DNA from: Aphrocallistes beatrix
Taxonomy: Eukaryota > Porifera > Hexactinellida > Sceptrulophora > Aphrocallistidae
Length of the DNA: 64,000 nucleotides
Assembly: GCA_963281255.1 (NCBI GenBank)
Contig: OY725501.1
Coordinates: 3,077,674-3,141,673, forward strand
Direction: 5' to 3'
Part shown: piece after piece, positions 51,501 to 56,000 of the stretch
Position numbering within the stretch: position 1 is the stretch's first letter
Layout of the letters: every line of letters starts with the position of its first letter
Made by a program: the position numbers and the translations under genes
Notes under the pieces: generated by a model
The model's input: only the letters and a program-made list of their open reading frames with translations
Database searches by the model: none
Told to the model about the DNA's origin: nothing

Positions 51501-52683
51501 ACTGACCTATCTCACTGGACAGTGCAACCACGGGGGCCGTGTGACTGATGACAGAGATCGTAGATTGATCCTCAGCTTGCTGAGTATCGTCTATTGTGAT
51601 GAGAATGTTGATCAAGACAAGCACAAGTACTCTCCCAGTGGAGTCTACTACACCCCTCCTCATGGCGAGTATCAAGACTACGTGGATTACATCAGGAGTT
51701 TGCCTCTCATTCCACATCCTGAGGTCTACGGGTTCCATGAGAATGCAGACATAACTAAGGATCAACAGGAGACGCTACAGCTGTTTGACAGCATTCTCTT
51801 GACACTCCCTCGACAAACTGGCGGAAGTGGGAAGTCACCTCAAGAAGTTATTGACGAGTTAGCTGCGGATATTCTATCCAAACTCCCTCCCAACTTTGAC
51901 CTGGAATACGTAATGGAGAAGTTCCCTGTTGTCTATGACGAGTCCATGAATACTGTACTGAGGCAGGAGCTGATCCGGTTCAACAAACTCACCTCTGTAG
52001 TCAGGTCTACCCTGCAGAACCTGCAGAAAGCCCTGAAAGGAATGGTTGTGATGTCATCAGATCTGGAGAATGTTTTTGACTCGGTAATGATTGGGAGGGT
52101 GCCTGCCGTGTGGGCAGCTAAATCGTACCCTTCCCTGAAACCGCTGGGGTCCTATGTGAACGACCTGCTCGCCCGTCTGAAGTTCCTACAGGATTGGATT
52201 GACATGGGGAGTCCGATCGTGTTCTGGCTGTCTGGCTTCTACTTCACACAGTCCTTCTTAACGGGCGTCTCTCAGAACTACGCCAGGAAGTTCAAGATTC
52301 CTATCGACCACTTGGGCTTCGAATTTGAGATAATGCACTCAAAGACTACTATGCCAAAACGTCCTGAGTTAGGTGCGTATGTTAATGGTCTGTTTTTAGA
52401 AGGAGCTTGCTGGGATCCGAAAAAGAAATCACTCTCTGAATCTCGCCCAAATATTTTGTATGACCAACTACCGATCTTATGGCTGAAACCGGGAAAAATA
52501 TCAGACTTCCAAATCAAACAGACCTACGAGTGTCCAGTTTACAAGACCAGCGCTCGGCGTGGCACCCTCTCCACCACTGGTCACTCTACCAACTATGTTC
52601 TCTCCATCAACCTGCTGTCTGATAGACCCGAGAAGCACTGGATCAACCGAGGAGTAGCGCTTCTCTGTCAACTGGACGACTGA
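14732..52683 (+). CDS. Axonemal dynein heavy chain, DNAH3/7/12 type, complete, 32 exons
   Basis: I find 32 exons: 14732-15261, 15889-16105, 16795-17112, 17198-17402, 18840-19072, 19145-19327, 19392-19673, 19740-19790, 20187-20390, 20477-20672, 24862-25037, 25176-25439, 25504-25678, 26184-26401, 26570-26706, 26822-27155, 27398-27520, 32335-32557, 32680-32784, 33101-33444, 33518-33683, 33773-33972, 34070-34520, 34584-35360, 35422-35927, 36380-36698, 37047-37227, 46698-47357, 47450-47759, 48073-48514, 48734-49003, 49244-52683. They sum to 12240 bp, that is 4079 residues, with all phases consistent. The length matches inner-arm single-headed dyneins (about 3960-4120). The N-terminal TLEDLERYY and [10 protein letters not shown] segments and the overall length point to the DNAH3/7/12 group. 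The motor drives ciliary bending. Introns 10, 17 and 27 hold other genes. Confidence 0.93.
15262..15888 (+). other. Dynein intron 1
   Basis: This AT-rich intron starts with a GGGTGTCTCAAAAGTTCTG stretch at about 15301 that resembles one end of a Tc1/mariner element. I found no matching right end. It finishes with a 23-bp tandem duplication of the 3' splice site (see findings). Confidence 0.4.
16168..16672. repeat. 12-bp minisatellite GTAGCTACACAT in dynein intron 2
   Basis: About 42 units of a 12-bp repeat run almost without break. Variants are CACATG, CACGTG and a GTTGCT form, and these are ordered, giving a 36-bp pattern (two CACATG units and one CACGTG) and in places a 72-bp one. The array is open in the plus frame that continues from exon 2, where it encodes VATH/VATR, and in two minus frames. 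These open frames are a by-product of the repeat, not genes. TGTAGCTACA inside each unit is a perfect palindrome. Confidence 0.95.
17403..18839 (+). repeat. Dynein intron 4 with several tandem repeats
   Basis: The intron holds a foldback around 17560-17640 (CTAGTGATTTCACGAAAT type units in both orientations). From about 17876 to 18060 there are four to five units of about 35 bp built on CATAATGTTAATTTC and TCATAAATAATTTGA. From 18070 to 18245 there is a 12-bp array of TTTTGAGCATAT. A 34-bp GC-rich module occurs at 17843-17876 and again at 18681-18714 with two differences. No coding exon is apparent between exons 4 and 5. Confidence 0.7.
19791..20186 (+). other. Dynein intron 8
   Basis: A 396-bp AT-rich intron between the 51-bp exon 8 and exon 9. 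I see no gene, terminal inverted repeat or tandem array that I can support. Confidence 0.4.
20673..22024. other. Left part of dynein intron 10
   Basis: Non-coding and AT-rich. It contains the hAT-type element at 21217-21431. The right part is the 3' flank of the minus-strand Rho-like gene. Confidence 0.4.
21217..21431. mobile_element. hAT-type MITE with a second MITE nested inside
   Basis: The ends are TAGAGATGCACCGGATA and, inverted, TAGAGGTGCACCGGATA. The flanks GTTATAAG and ATTATAAG differ at one of eight bases, as an 8-bp hAT target duplication would after one mutation. The centre (about 21286-21361) carries the ACTCGGTTAGTAC...GGGGTACGTCTTATCCGAGTTCT sequence of the element family seen at 8238-8395, so that element appears to have landed inside the hAT copy. 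Confidence 0.7.
22025..22741 (-). CDS. Atypical Rho-family GTPase, nested in dynein intron 10
   Basis: This intronless gene codes for 238 residues. I start it at the ATG at 22741; the frame is open upstream but only with a GTG, and the chosen start puts the G1 box near residue 15, as in Rho proteins. G1 is GDERSGKT. The switch II box reads ELGGNEEF where canonical Rho has DTAGQEEY, so the catalytic Gln (position 61 of Ras) is replaced by Asn and the Asp before it by Glu. G4 is TQVD and G5 is ECSA. There is no CAAX box; the tail is about 40 residues of basic sequence ([17 protein letters not shown]). Inferred: slow or absent GTP hydrolysis and membrane contact through basic charge, as in Rnd- or RhoBTB-like GTPases. 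It points away from the Rho gene at 23699. Confidence 0.8.
   Translation of the reverse strand: MQGRNECASDLKVILVGDERSGKTCLLKRLVENRFCEKYTPTLFDEFNSVIKVNVGKREYKLDIAELGGNEEFKTYRQTGYEDGDVIAICFSVVRPRDVLNIGETWLPEIQKYNPNAYILLVGTQVDLRENKTVVRDLAGMGLNPITEEKGLELVELMQMYNVSGYVECSAFNKEGVLNVFEEVIKVTEPEVVKSHYNPSRLNQSFRRIRKETPKLVRKIHKCKFSLFKRFRSRQNRE
22742..23698. other. Spacer between two divergent Rho-type genes
   Basis: About 950 bp of AT-rich sequence between two head-to-head GTPase genes, so it should hold both promoters. I see no repeat or motif that I can name with confidence. Confidence 0.4.
23699..24295 (+). CDS. Rho/Cdc42-like small GTPase, nested in dynein intron 10
   Basis: This intronless gene codes for 198 residues. 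G1 is GDGAVGKT, the effector loop is YVPTVFDNY, switch II is [21 protein letters not shown]4 is TQSD and G5 is ECSALT, all as in active Rho/Rac/Cdc42 proteins. The C-terminus is KKEKRCSIF, a polybasic stretch and a CAAX box ending in Phe, so it should be prenylated and act at membranes on actin. The TQxD G4 box is closer to Cdc42 than to Rac. Lack of introns suggests a retrocopy, but the frame and all motifs are intact, so it is probably functional. Confidence 0.92.
   Translation: MDQFDRTLKCVVVGDGAVGKTCMLISYARNMFPRDYVPTVFDNYAVNVLVAGRNYTLGLFDTAGQEDYDRLRPLSYPQTDIFLVAFSVVNPASFENVKEKWIPEIRHHNPKTAFIIVGTQSDRRDEVATINHLNKIRQKPVPQESGLKLAREMKSRGCHAYVECSALTQKGLKDVFDEAIIAILSPQETKKEKRCSIF
24296..24861. 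other. Right end of dynein intron 10
   Basis: The 3' flank of the Cdc42-like gene and the branch and acceptor region of dynein exon 11. No further structure seen. Confidence 0.4.
25679..26183 (+). other. Dynein intron 13
   Basis: A 505-bp intron. A 72-residue open frame here has no family features and I do not call it. Confidence 0.4.
27610..31356 (-). CDS. HBS1L: HBS1-like ribosome-rescue GTPase, nested antisense in dynein intron 17
   Basis: Eight exons: about 31356 to 31130, about 30700-30361, 30289-30122, 29267-29064, 28927-28776, 28605-28387, 28089-27900, 27819-27610. Exons 2 to 8 join in phase; the exon 1 to exon 2 join is not certain. The start MARHRDVRN matches the HBS1 N-terminus and is followed by an acidic Asp/Tyr stretch and a poly-Lys run. 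GTPase boxes are [22 protein letters not shown] and NKMD. EF-Tu-like domains 2 and 3 follow, ending [27 protein letters not shown]1 works with Pelota to split stalled ribosomes in the cytoplasm. The linker between the N-terminal and GTPase domains is shorter than in human HBS1L. Confidence 0.93.
28160..28262. mobile_element. Partial pogo-like MITE end in an HBS1L intron
   Basis: The sequence from 28177 reads GTAGAACTACCGTTTTAACCGG, which resembles the left ends of the other CAGTNGAA-type elements in the window, and an AACCGG/CCGGTT pair lies inside. A matching right terminus is not evident, so it is either truncated or decayed. Confidence 0.35.
28973..29039. mobile_element. 67-bp palindromic MITE remnant in an HBS1L intron
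   Basis: An almost perfect hairpin: the left arm starts CAGGTGACTCCGCTTAATCG and the right arm is its inverse ending GGAGTCACTG. The TGACTCCGCTTAATCGG arm is related to the ends of the elements at 46371 and 53111, so this looks like a collapsed or foldback member of the same group. Confidence 0.65.
29442..29819 (+). CDS. Small coiled-coil protein, nested inside an HBS1L intron
   Basis: An intronless open frame of 125 residues starting at the ATG at 29442. I do not recognise the family. The N-terminal third is polar (Ser/Thr-rich) and the rest looks like a long helix with heptad-like leucines and charged residues ([21 protein letters not shown], then [17 protein letters not shown]). Size and composition resemble small adaptor subunits such as those of BLOC-1 or BORC, but that is only a resemblance. 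It lies in the intron between HBS1L exons 3 and 4, opposite to HBS1L, which lies in a dynein intron. The AT-rich surroundings make a 125-codon frame by chance unlikely. Confidence 0.6.
   Translation: MDSFRKPVSTTVDSSRAQALSETLTLHPLMKQKETQPLNYTQEVNKLGEVAKDLKKIEERVMQTELDCYKMNIDLVTKFDPYFIEKIRAHETQCDKVIDDMTTTLNALESRMSSSVRQNRKVVEL
29926..30040. mobile_element. 115-bp MITE in an HBS1L intron
   Basis: The terminal inverted repeats read TTAACTGTAGAATGCCCAG on the left and the inverse of TTAACCGTAGAATGCCCAG on the right. The inside has two further short palindromes (GGCGCTGAAGCC-type and GGGGACACNGTGTCCCC). It lies about 110 bp after the stop codon of the nested coiled-coil gene. Confidence 0.6.
31357..32334. 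other. Right end of dynein intron 17, with inverted-repeat element
   Basis: Holds the promoter of the antisense HBS1L gene. The sequence AGAGAAACCTATTC at 31754 recurs inverted at 31847-31860, bounding about 107 bp, and again in direct orientation at 31934. This looks like one MITE plus a solo end or a second partial copy. No coding exon is seen. Confidence 0.5.
32335..47357 (+). CDS. Dynein heavy chain: linker end and AAA1-AAA4 (exons 18-28)
   Basis: Encodes about residues 1283-2592. AAA1 has P-loop GPAGTGKTE (about residue 1390, split by intron 19), Walker B CFDEFNRI and the MNPGYAGR sensor. AAA2 has GEAMGGKSS (about 1669). AAA3 has GPTGTGKSA (about 2037, split by intron 24) and Walker [14 protein letters not shown]4 has GVGGSGRQS (about 2396). 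All four nucleotide sites look intact, so the motor should be active. Two P-loops are interrupted at the same place, after the first base of a Gly codon. Intron 27 between exons 27 and 28 is 9.47 kb and is full of other genes. Confidence 0.93.
35928..36379 (+). mobile_element. Dynein intron 25 with a 188-bp MITE (36018-36205)
   Basis: The element ends read CAGTCGAAACCGGGGGTTTT and, inverted, CAGTCGAAACCGTTTTTTTC, each flanked by TA. The inside has TTTTTCTTACTAT units in both orientations. Pogo- or Tc1/mariner-type non-autonomous element. The rest of the intron is AT-rich with nothing else that I can support. Confidence 0.75.
37228..38080. mobile_element. Left part of dynein intron 27 with a 222-bp MITE (37732-37953)
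   Basis: The element ends read TACCATAAACTGGGGTGACTTTG and the inverse of TACCGTAAACTGGGGCGACTTTGG. The interior is AT-rich and non-coding. The TA-flanked termini fit a Tc1/mariner-type MITE. The remaining bases are the 3' flank of the MFS pseudogene. Confidence 0.75.
38081..39452 (-). pseudogene. MFS transporter copy 1, broken by a 1-bp deletion
   Basis: An intronless copy of the gene at 44679-46070, in inverted orientation and very similar at the nucleotide level. The first 416 or so codons are open. The sequence then reads GGGTCAGTGG where the intact copy has GGGTCAGATGG, so one base is missing between 38207 and 38208 and the frame stops at 38190. The homologous sequence continues to about 38081, so this is a frameshift and not a deletion of the end. 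The last two membrane spans are lost. It is probably inactive, though a 420-residue product is possible. Confidence 0.85.
39741..39927 (-). repeat. 3' LTR of the gypsy element
   Basis: On the minus strand it starts TGTTAGAGACAGTC and ends CGTCACA. It is preceded by a purine-rich tract (AAAAGGGGGGTAA) typical of the polypurine primer site, which follows the end of the integrase frame. 187 bp. I find no second copy on the other side of the element, so the 5' LTR is missing. Confidence 0.75.
40001..41482 (-). pseudogene. Gypsy integrase (degenerate pol, part 2)
   Basis: In the same frame as the reverse transcriptase, after one stop codon. It has the HHCC zinc domain ([15 protein letters not shown]), the catalytic D in IAMDVA, D in LSDQAHN and E in GLAERS, and the C-terminal module ([25 protein letters not shown]). 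The stop at 40001 falls just before the polypurine tract and LTR. It is the remnant of one pol frame interrupted once. Confidence 0.88.
41483..42979 (-). pseudogene. Gypsy reverse transcriptase and RNase H (degenerate pol, part 1)
   Basis: The frame holds the reverse transcriptase with the conserved [20 protein letters not shown] and MPFGLVNS motifs and a YIDD catalytic box, then an RNase H-like domain ([25 protein letters not shown]). It ends at a TAG at 41483-41485, in frame with the integrase that follows. The 5' end is truncated, so no complete polyprotein can be made. Confidence 0.9.
43000..43376. repeat. 21-bp tandem repeat beside the gypsy break point
   Basis: From about 43012 to 43160, units of GACTTGACTTAGCTAGAGATA recur four or more times with some variation. 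They directly follow the truncated 5' end of the gypsy element. The rest of the interval is AT-rich without features. Confidence 0.75.
43377..43820 (-). other. Unrecognised 148-codon open frame
   Basis: An open minus-strand frame without a clear ATG at its 5' end (the first codon that could start it is GTG; internal Met at about codon 47). The predicted sequence is well mixed and not low-complexity, with a segment [20 protein letters not shown] that recalls P-element/THAP-type transposases only loosely. It could be a transposon fragment. I do not assign a function. Confidence 0.3.
44057..44205 (+). pseudogene. MFS transporter fragment (third copy)
   Basis: The sequence from CAATGGTTGCTCTCCAAGAG to TGATAATCGTA matches positions 45199-45345 of the intact MFS gene closely, but with several substitutions and small deletions (the WIGYFNMYL segment is shortened). 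It is a short duplicated piece just upstream of the intact copy. Confidence 0.8.
44206..44678. other. Upstream region of the intact MFS gene
   Basis: Contains short inverted pieces of GGCCTGACCACT (44250-44335), perhaps a small foldback element, and the presumed promoter. The last 40 bp before the ATG are similar to those before the ATG of the inverted copy 1. Confidence 0.45.
44679..46070 (+). CDS. MFS transporter, SLC18B1-like, intact
   Basis: An intronless gene of 463 residues with about 12 hydrophobic spans, consistent with a major facilitator. The first span starts at [15 protein letters not shown], and [20 protein letters not shown] follows. The order and the [37 protein letters not shown] segment resemble the SLC18B1/vesicular amine transporter branch, but I cannot name a substrate. 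It should lie in the plasma or a vesicle membrane. It lies in dynein intron 27, in the same orientation as the host, with the frame-shifted copy 1 inverted 5 kb away. Both copies share the start and the near 5' flank. Confidence 0.85.
   Translation: MKTESGSNTSSSLSDLGIIEKETSTGLLNGTNKDLSKRGITDYIFTVAAFSTLALSSLGVTQDFPVFPSIGKSKGLHNTEIGLIFSTQSFMCAFLFPFCSILLTILNKKVALCANSFMSYCVFIMTGLLPVMSSVPFQVYAFLFQGIQALNETMMFLSVNLIMWEMFPKKQSTMVALQELSISIGYVSGPSVCAILYPWIGYFNMYLLVGVTGLVITLIIVLILSRTDVTRNAHNQIDSQDKQFDVLVGIKILFTPSLCLHIAVLFFSGFFFTYFTPIIGPYLISRYHVTVSTVGWVIMSGELIYLVFSLVMGYLFDNHISSFYMSVAAFGLLAQSVGVLLYPPSSLIFPYSGNNLPVSFVGSTLNGLGIAFCFIPVLSSLLAKAEEKFPSTSNVEPSVAGLFTGAYYLGEGMGQMVSGILADLYSLDYLCNFLSGFLLILSLTLFVVAVMWFKEFKISKPEK
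46071..46697. other. Right end of dynein intron 27
   Basis: Contains the MITE at 46371-46542 and the acceptor region of dynein exon 28. No coding sequence. Confidence 0.45.
46371..46542. mobile_element. 172-bp MITE, family with GACTCCGCTTAATAGGG ends
   Basis: The ends read GCCGACTCCGCTTAATAGGG and, inverted, CAGTCGACTCCGCTTAATAG, with TA at both sides. Inside are CTTAATCGG and CGGTTAATAGGG segments. The central part is the reverse complement of the centre of the element at 53111-53298, so both belong to one family. Confidence 0.85.
47450..49003 (+). CDS. Dynein heavy chain: stalk and microtubule-binding domain (exons 29-31)
   Basis: Encodes about residues 2593-2933. Exon 29 starts the first coiled coil of the stalk, exon 30 includes the microtubule-binding domain with the typical [16 protein letters not shown] start and ends in NASTAAEG, and exon 31 is the returning coiled coil. 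The intron positions fall near the ends of the coiled coils. Confidence 0.92.
49244..52683 (+). CDS. Dynein heavy chain: AAA5, AAA6 and C-terminal domain (exon 32)
   Basis: One 3.4-kb exon encodes residues 2934-4079. It begins in AAA5 ([28 protein letters not shown]), continues through AAA6 with [17 protein letters not shown] and [10 protein letters not shown], and ends with the C-terminal cap and [15 protein letters not shown]. This contrasts with the many short exons upstream. Confidence 0.94.
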
Positions 52684-53061
52684 TCAACTTGCACTACCAT
52701 TACTGACACATTATAGCTTAATTATCCATATTTTACTTTATCATTGCAACCCTAACCACTTATTTATTATAATCTTGACGAATAACTTGACTTATTTAGA
52801 ACTTGTTAATTATTTTAATATTCTTTTCTTGAATTAACCTTTACCTACTGACGTGTGATGATTTAATAGCTATATCTACTGTATGAAAGTGCAACATTAT
52901 CTGGTAATACAGTAATACCGTTACTTCTAAGTGGCTGGTGCTCTGCCATTCATTCTCTCAATAGGTCTAACGCAACAAGATATATTATATTCCCTGAGTA
53001 GTACCTTGTATTTTATGTTGATTAGACTCTGATGTTAGCTGAATTATTAACATAAGATAGG
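52684..53061. other. Spacer between dynein and RNF213-like genes
   Basis: 378 bp of AT-rich sequence. It must hold the dynein poly(A) signal and the RNF213-like promoter. I see no repeat. Confidence 0.4.
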
Positions 53062-56000
53062 ATGGCTTCGACGTGTTACAAGTTGCACAATGGTAAGAAT
53101 TTAACAAATACAGTCGACTCCGCTTAATAGGGTCACATCGGTCAGAGGACATTTTACCCCGATTAAGCGGAGAACCCTATTAACCGAAAATATTTTGTGT
53201 TAGCTTCTATGTGTGAGAGCTATTCCGATCCTGCCAAAAGTGGCCCGATTAAGCGGTTGACCCGATTAAACCGTGACCCTATTAAGCGGAGTCGACTGTA
53301 CGTATGTTTGTTTCAGGGCCGTAGCAAGCTCATGAAAAGTGGTACGGCCATTCTTGGTGGATCAGACCGATCGTAGCGAGCAACCATATGGGGTCTTGCG
53401 GGCTTGCCCGCCACAAATATTTTGACCCTTATAGGCTCAAATATCGATATCAGCAGTTCTTATCAAGCAACAATAGTTCATTTTTGTAAATAGTACTATT
53501 AGGTATTTAGGTTCACTTATTGAATACAAAATCATTAAGATGTAAGGGCCGTAAAAGTGGTACGGCCATGGCCGTACCAGCCGTACCGGTTGCTACGGCC
53601 TTGGTTTGTTTGAACTATCTTGGAATTAGTACACAAGAGGAAAAAGTTATATTCTACTACTATACCTAAATAAACTTCAGGCGCTTCTTCAAATATTTAC
53701 TAGTTTTCTTCTCCTACAGCTTTACACATCATAACGTTTAAAGAGAAAGAGGAATTCACTGTTAGTTGCTTCACTAAACTAACCGGTGCCATCGGAGAGC
53801 AGCAGCTGACGCTAGCAGGAGAGGAGGTAGCTGATGCCACACAACTCAGGTTCCTGGTCCTCAACTGCCAGAAAGATAAGCTAGCTCAGCAGCTAGAGCA
53901 AGCTACGAAGGAGACCACCATTCAAGCTATCATTATCCTGTACCCGAGTGAGGAGCACCTTACCATCGCACAGGAGTATGTGCATAGGATTAAAGCACCT
54001 CTCTTATTCGTGGAGGAGAGGTGTGAAAAAATTGTAGAGCTAATGGATCGATTCCCTGATCTGAAAGCTAAGGTGGTTGCCATAGCTAAATCTAACAGGG
54101 ATGAATCACATCAGAAGGAACACCATTTGATAGACACGTATGAGACAAAGGATAGGGAAGGTCGGAGAGTGCAGCCCATCTCTCAAGGTATAGTTTAGAT
54201 TGAAAAGGTAAAATTATAGTTCAGACCGATGTTGTAGAAATGTTGATCTAAATACCGAAGTGCAGCTCTAGTGAGCGCCAGCAGAGGTGTACTGTAATAT
54301 GCATAGACACTTTTTTAATAAGAAACACCTTTATAAGGAACTCGAGCCTAAAATTCACAGGCTGAGATTCAGAAAAAAGTTCTGCAGACACGAAGTGTGC
54401 GCGCTAGTTTCTTTAAAAACACTTCAATCGCTATTAAAACGCGATTGAAACACAATGAAACCCCAGAATTTGAACAAACTGAGGTAGGAATTTGACTAAC
54501 ACACGAATTAAATATTACATATTCTGCCTATAGAACCGTTCCTACAAGTCTCAGAGCTCCTGCGCACAGAATCGATGAAACCTCGCTCTATGCAAGAGAA
54601 TCCGAGCCTGTTTTTCAAAATAATCAGAATGATTCGAAGCGCCAAAGATGAGGATGTTGAGAAAAAACCGAAGGTTGATTCCCTATATGATTGACCATGC
54701 ATGTCATAGACAATCTATTATTATTGAATGCTATCAGTTGACTAATGAATTTCTACTGTAGAAAGCGAAGAGAATCTATGAAGATGGAATTTTTCCTTTC
54801 TTGAAATATCCTGAAGCTAAAGCAGATTTCCTCTACTACATTATTTTCATCAGAGAGATGTGAGTTACTCATCGTGTAACGTTTTCAGATACTTTACTAT
54901 GAAACTCATGCCTCTTCTAATCTAAGATTCATCCAAGATGTTGCTAAGGTCAGCGAATACATCACTCCATTACTACAAGATATTTCTTCCCAACAAGTTC
55001 TCCCAAAAGATCTTAAAGCGATATTCACTTCTTTCTTCACTACATGGTATATGTCCATATACAGTAGAACCTACTGATAATCCGACATTTGTAATAATAG
55101 GAAAAAATGTCGGATTACTAAGACTAAATCGCGAGGTCGTCGGTTTATAGAGATCAGTTTCCAATTAACCGATGATGCTTAAAGGTCGGATTTGGGATTA
55201 GTGACGTCATTCTATGACAAAACCATCCGTCAATTGTGTCGGTTTAACCAAATTCTGGATTATAGAATGGTCGGATCAGCAGGTTTTCTCGTATAACAGT
55301 ATAGAGTCGTAGTCGTAATTTATCGCTTATTTTGTATGTAGCAACAGTCCAACTGCTATTCATGGATGTCAATCAATGCCTAAGAACATTATGGATTTGC
55401 TGAAGAAGGAGAAAGGTTCATTTAAACAGATTAAAGATGTGAAAGAACTCACTGAGAAATTATTTTGGTGTAAGTTTAATTAATGAAATAAACCTGCGAT
55501 TGAGCTATATTGAAAATTAAATACTTTTTTAATTCTCGTTCATAGCTAATCTACAGCTGCTGATGGAAGAGGTATTCCATTCGCATAATGCCGCCCCGCA
55601 TTTCGCAGTCAACTATTGGAATAGTTTCTTCACTCAGGTCAGTCTTTACTGTTCTTATTCAAAAATCATCTAGCCAACTTTATTATACTAAAATGCATTG
55701 AAAGGAAATTCATTTGCACTTAAAATTAAATCCATATATACAATTATATTTATAAACCTTCACGATCTATCACAGATGTTAATAAATTATTTTATTGGTA
55801 TTTTATTAGAAATGCAAGGTTGCAATTAGTGAAGATGCAGCGACTACTTTCAGCGCTTTGTCAGAAGGAGTCTCCATCGGTAAGAGCATGGGTATCCATC
55901 CAGAGCGATGTATACAGCCTTACCACTTCATTCTACTGCTCAAGAAAGAGAAAAGTTTAAAGACGACCTGGTAAGCCTTGTTAACTATTCATTCTTGCGC

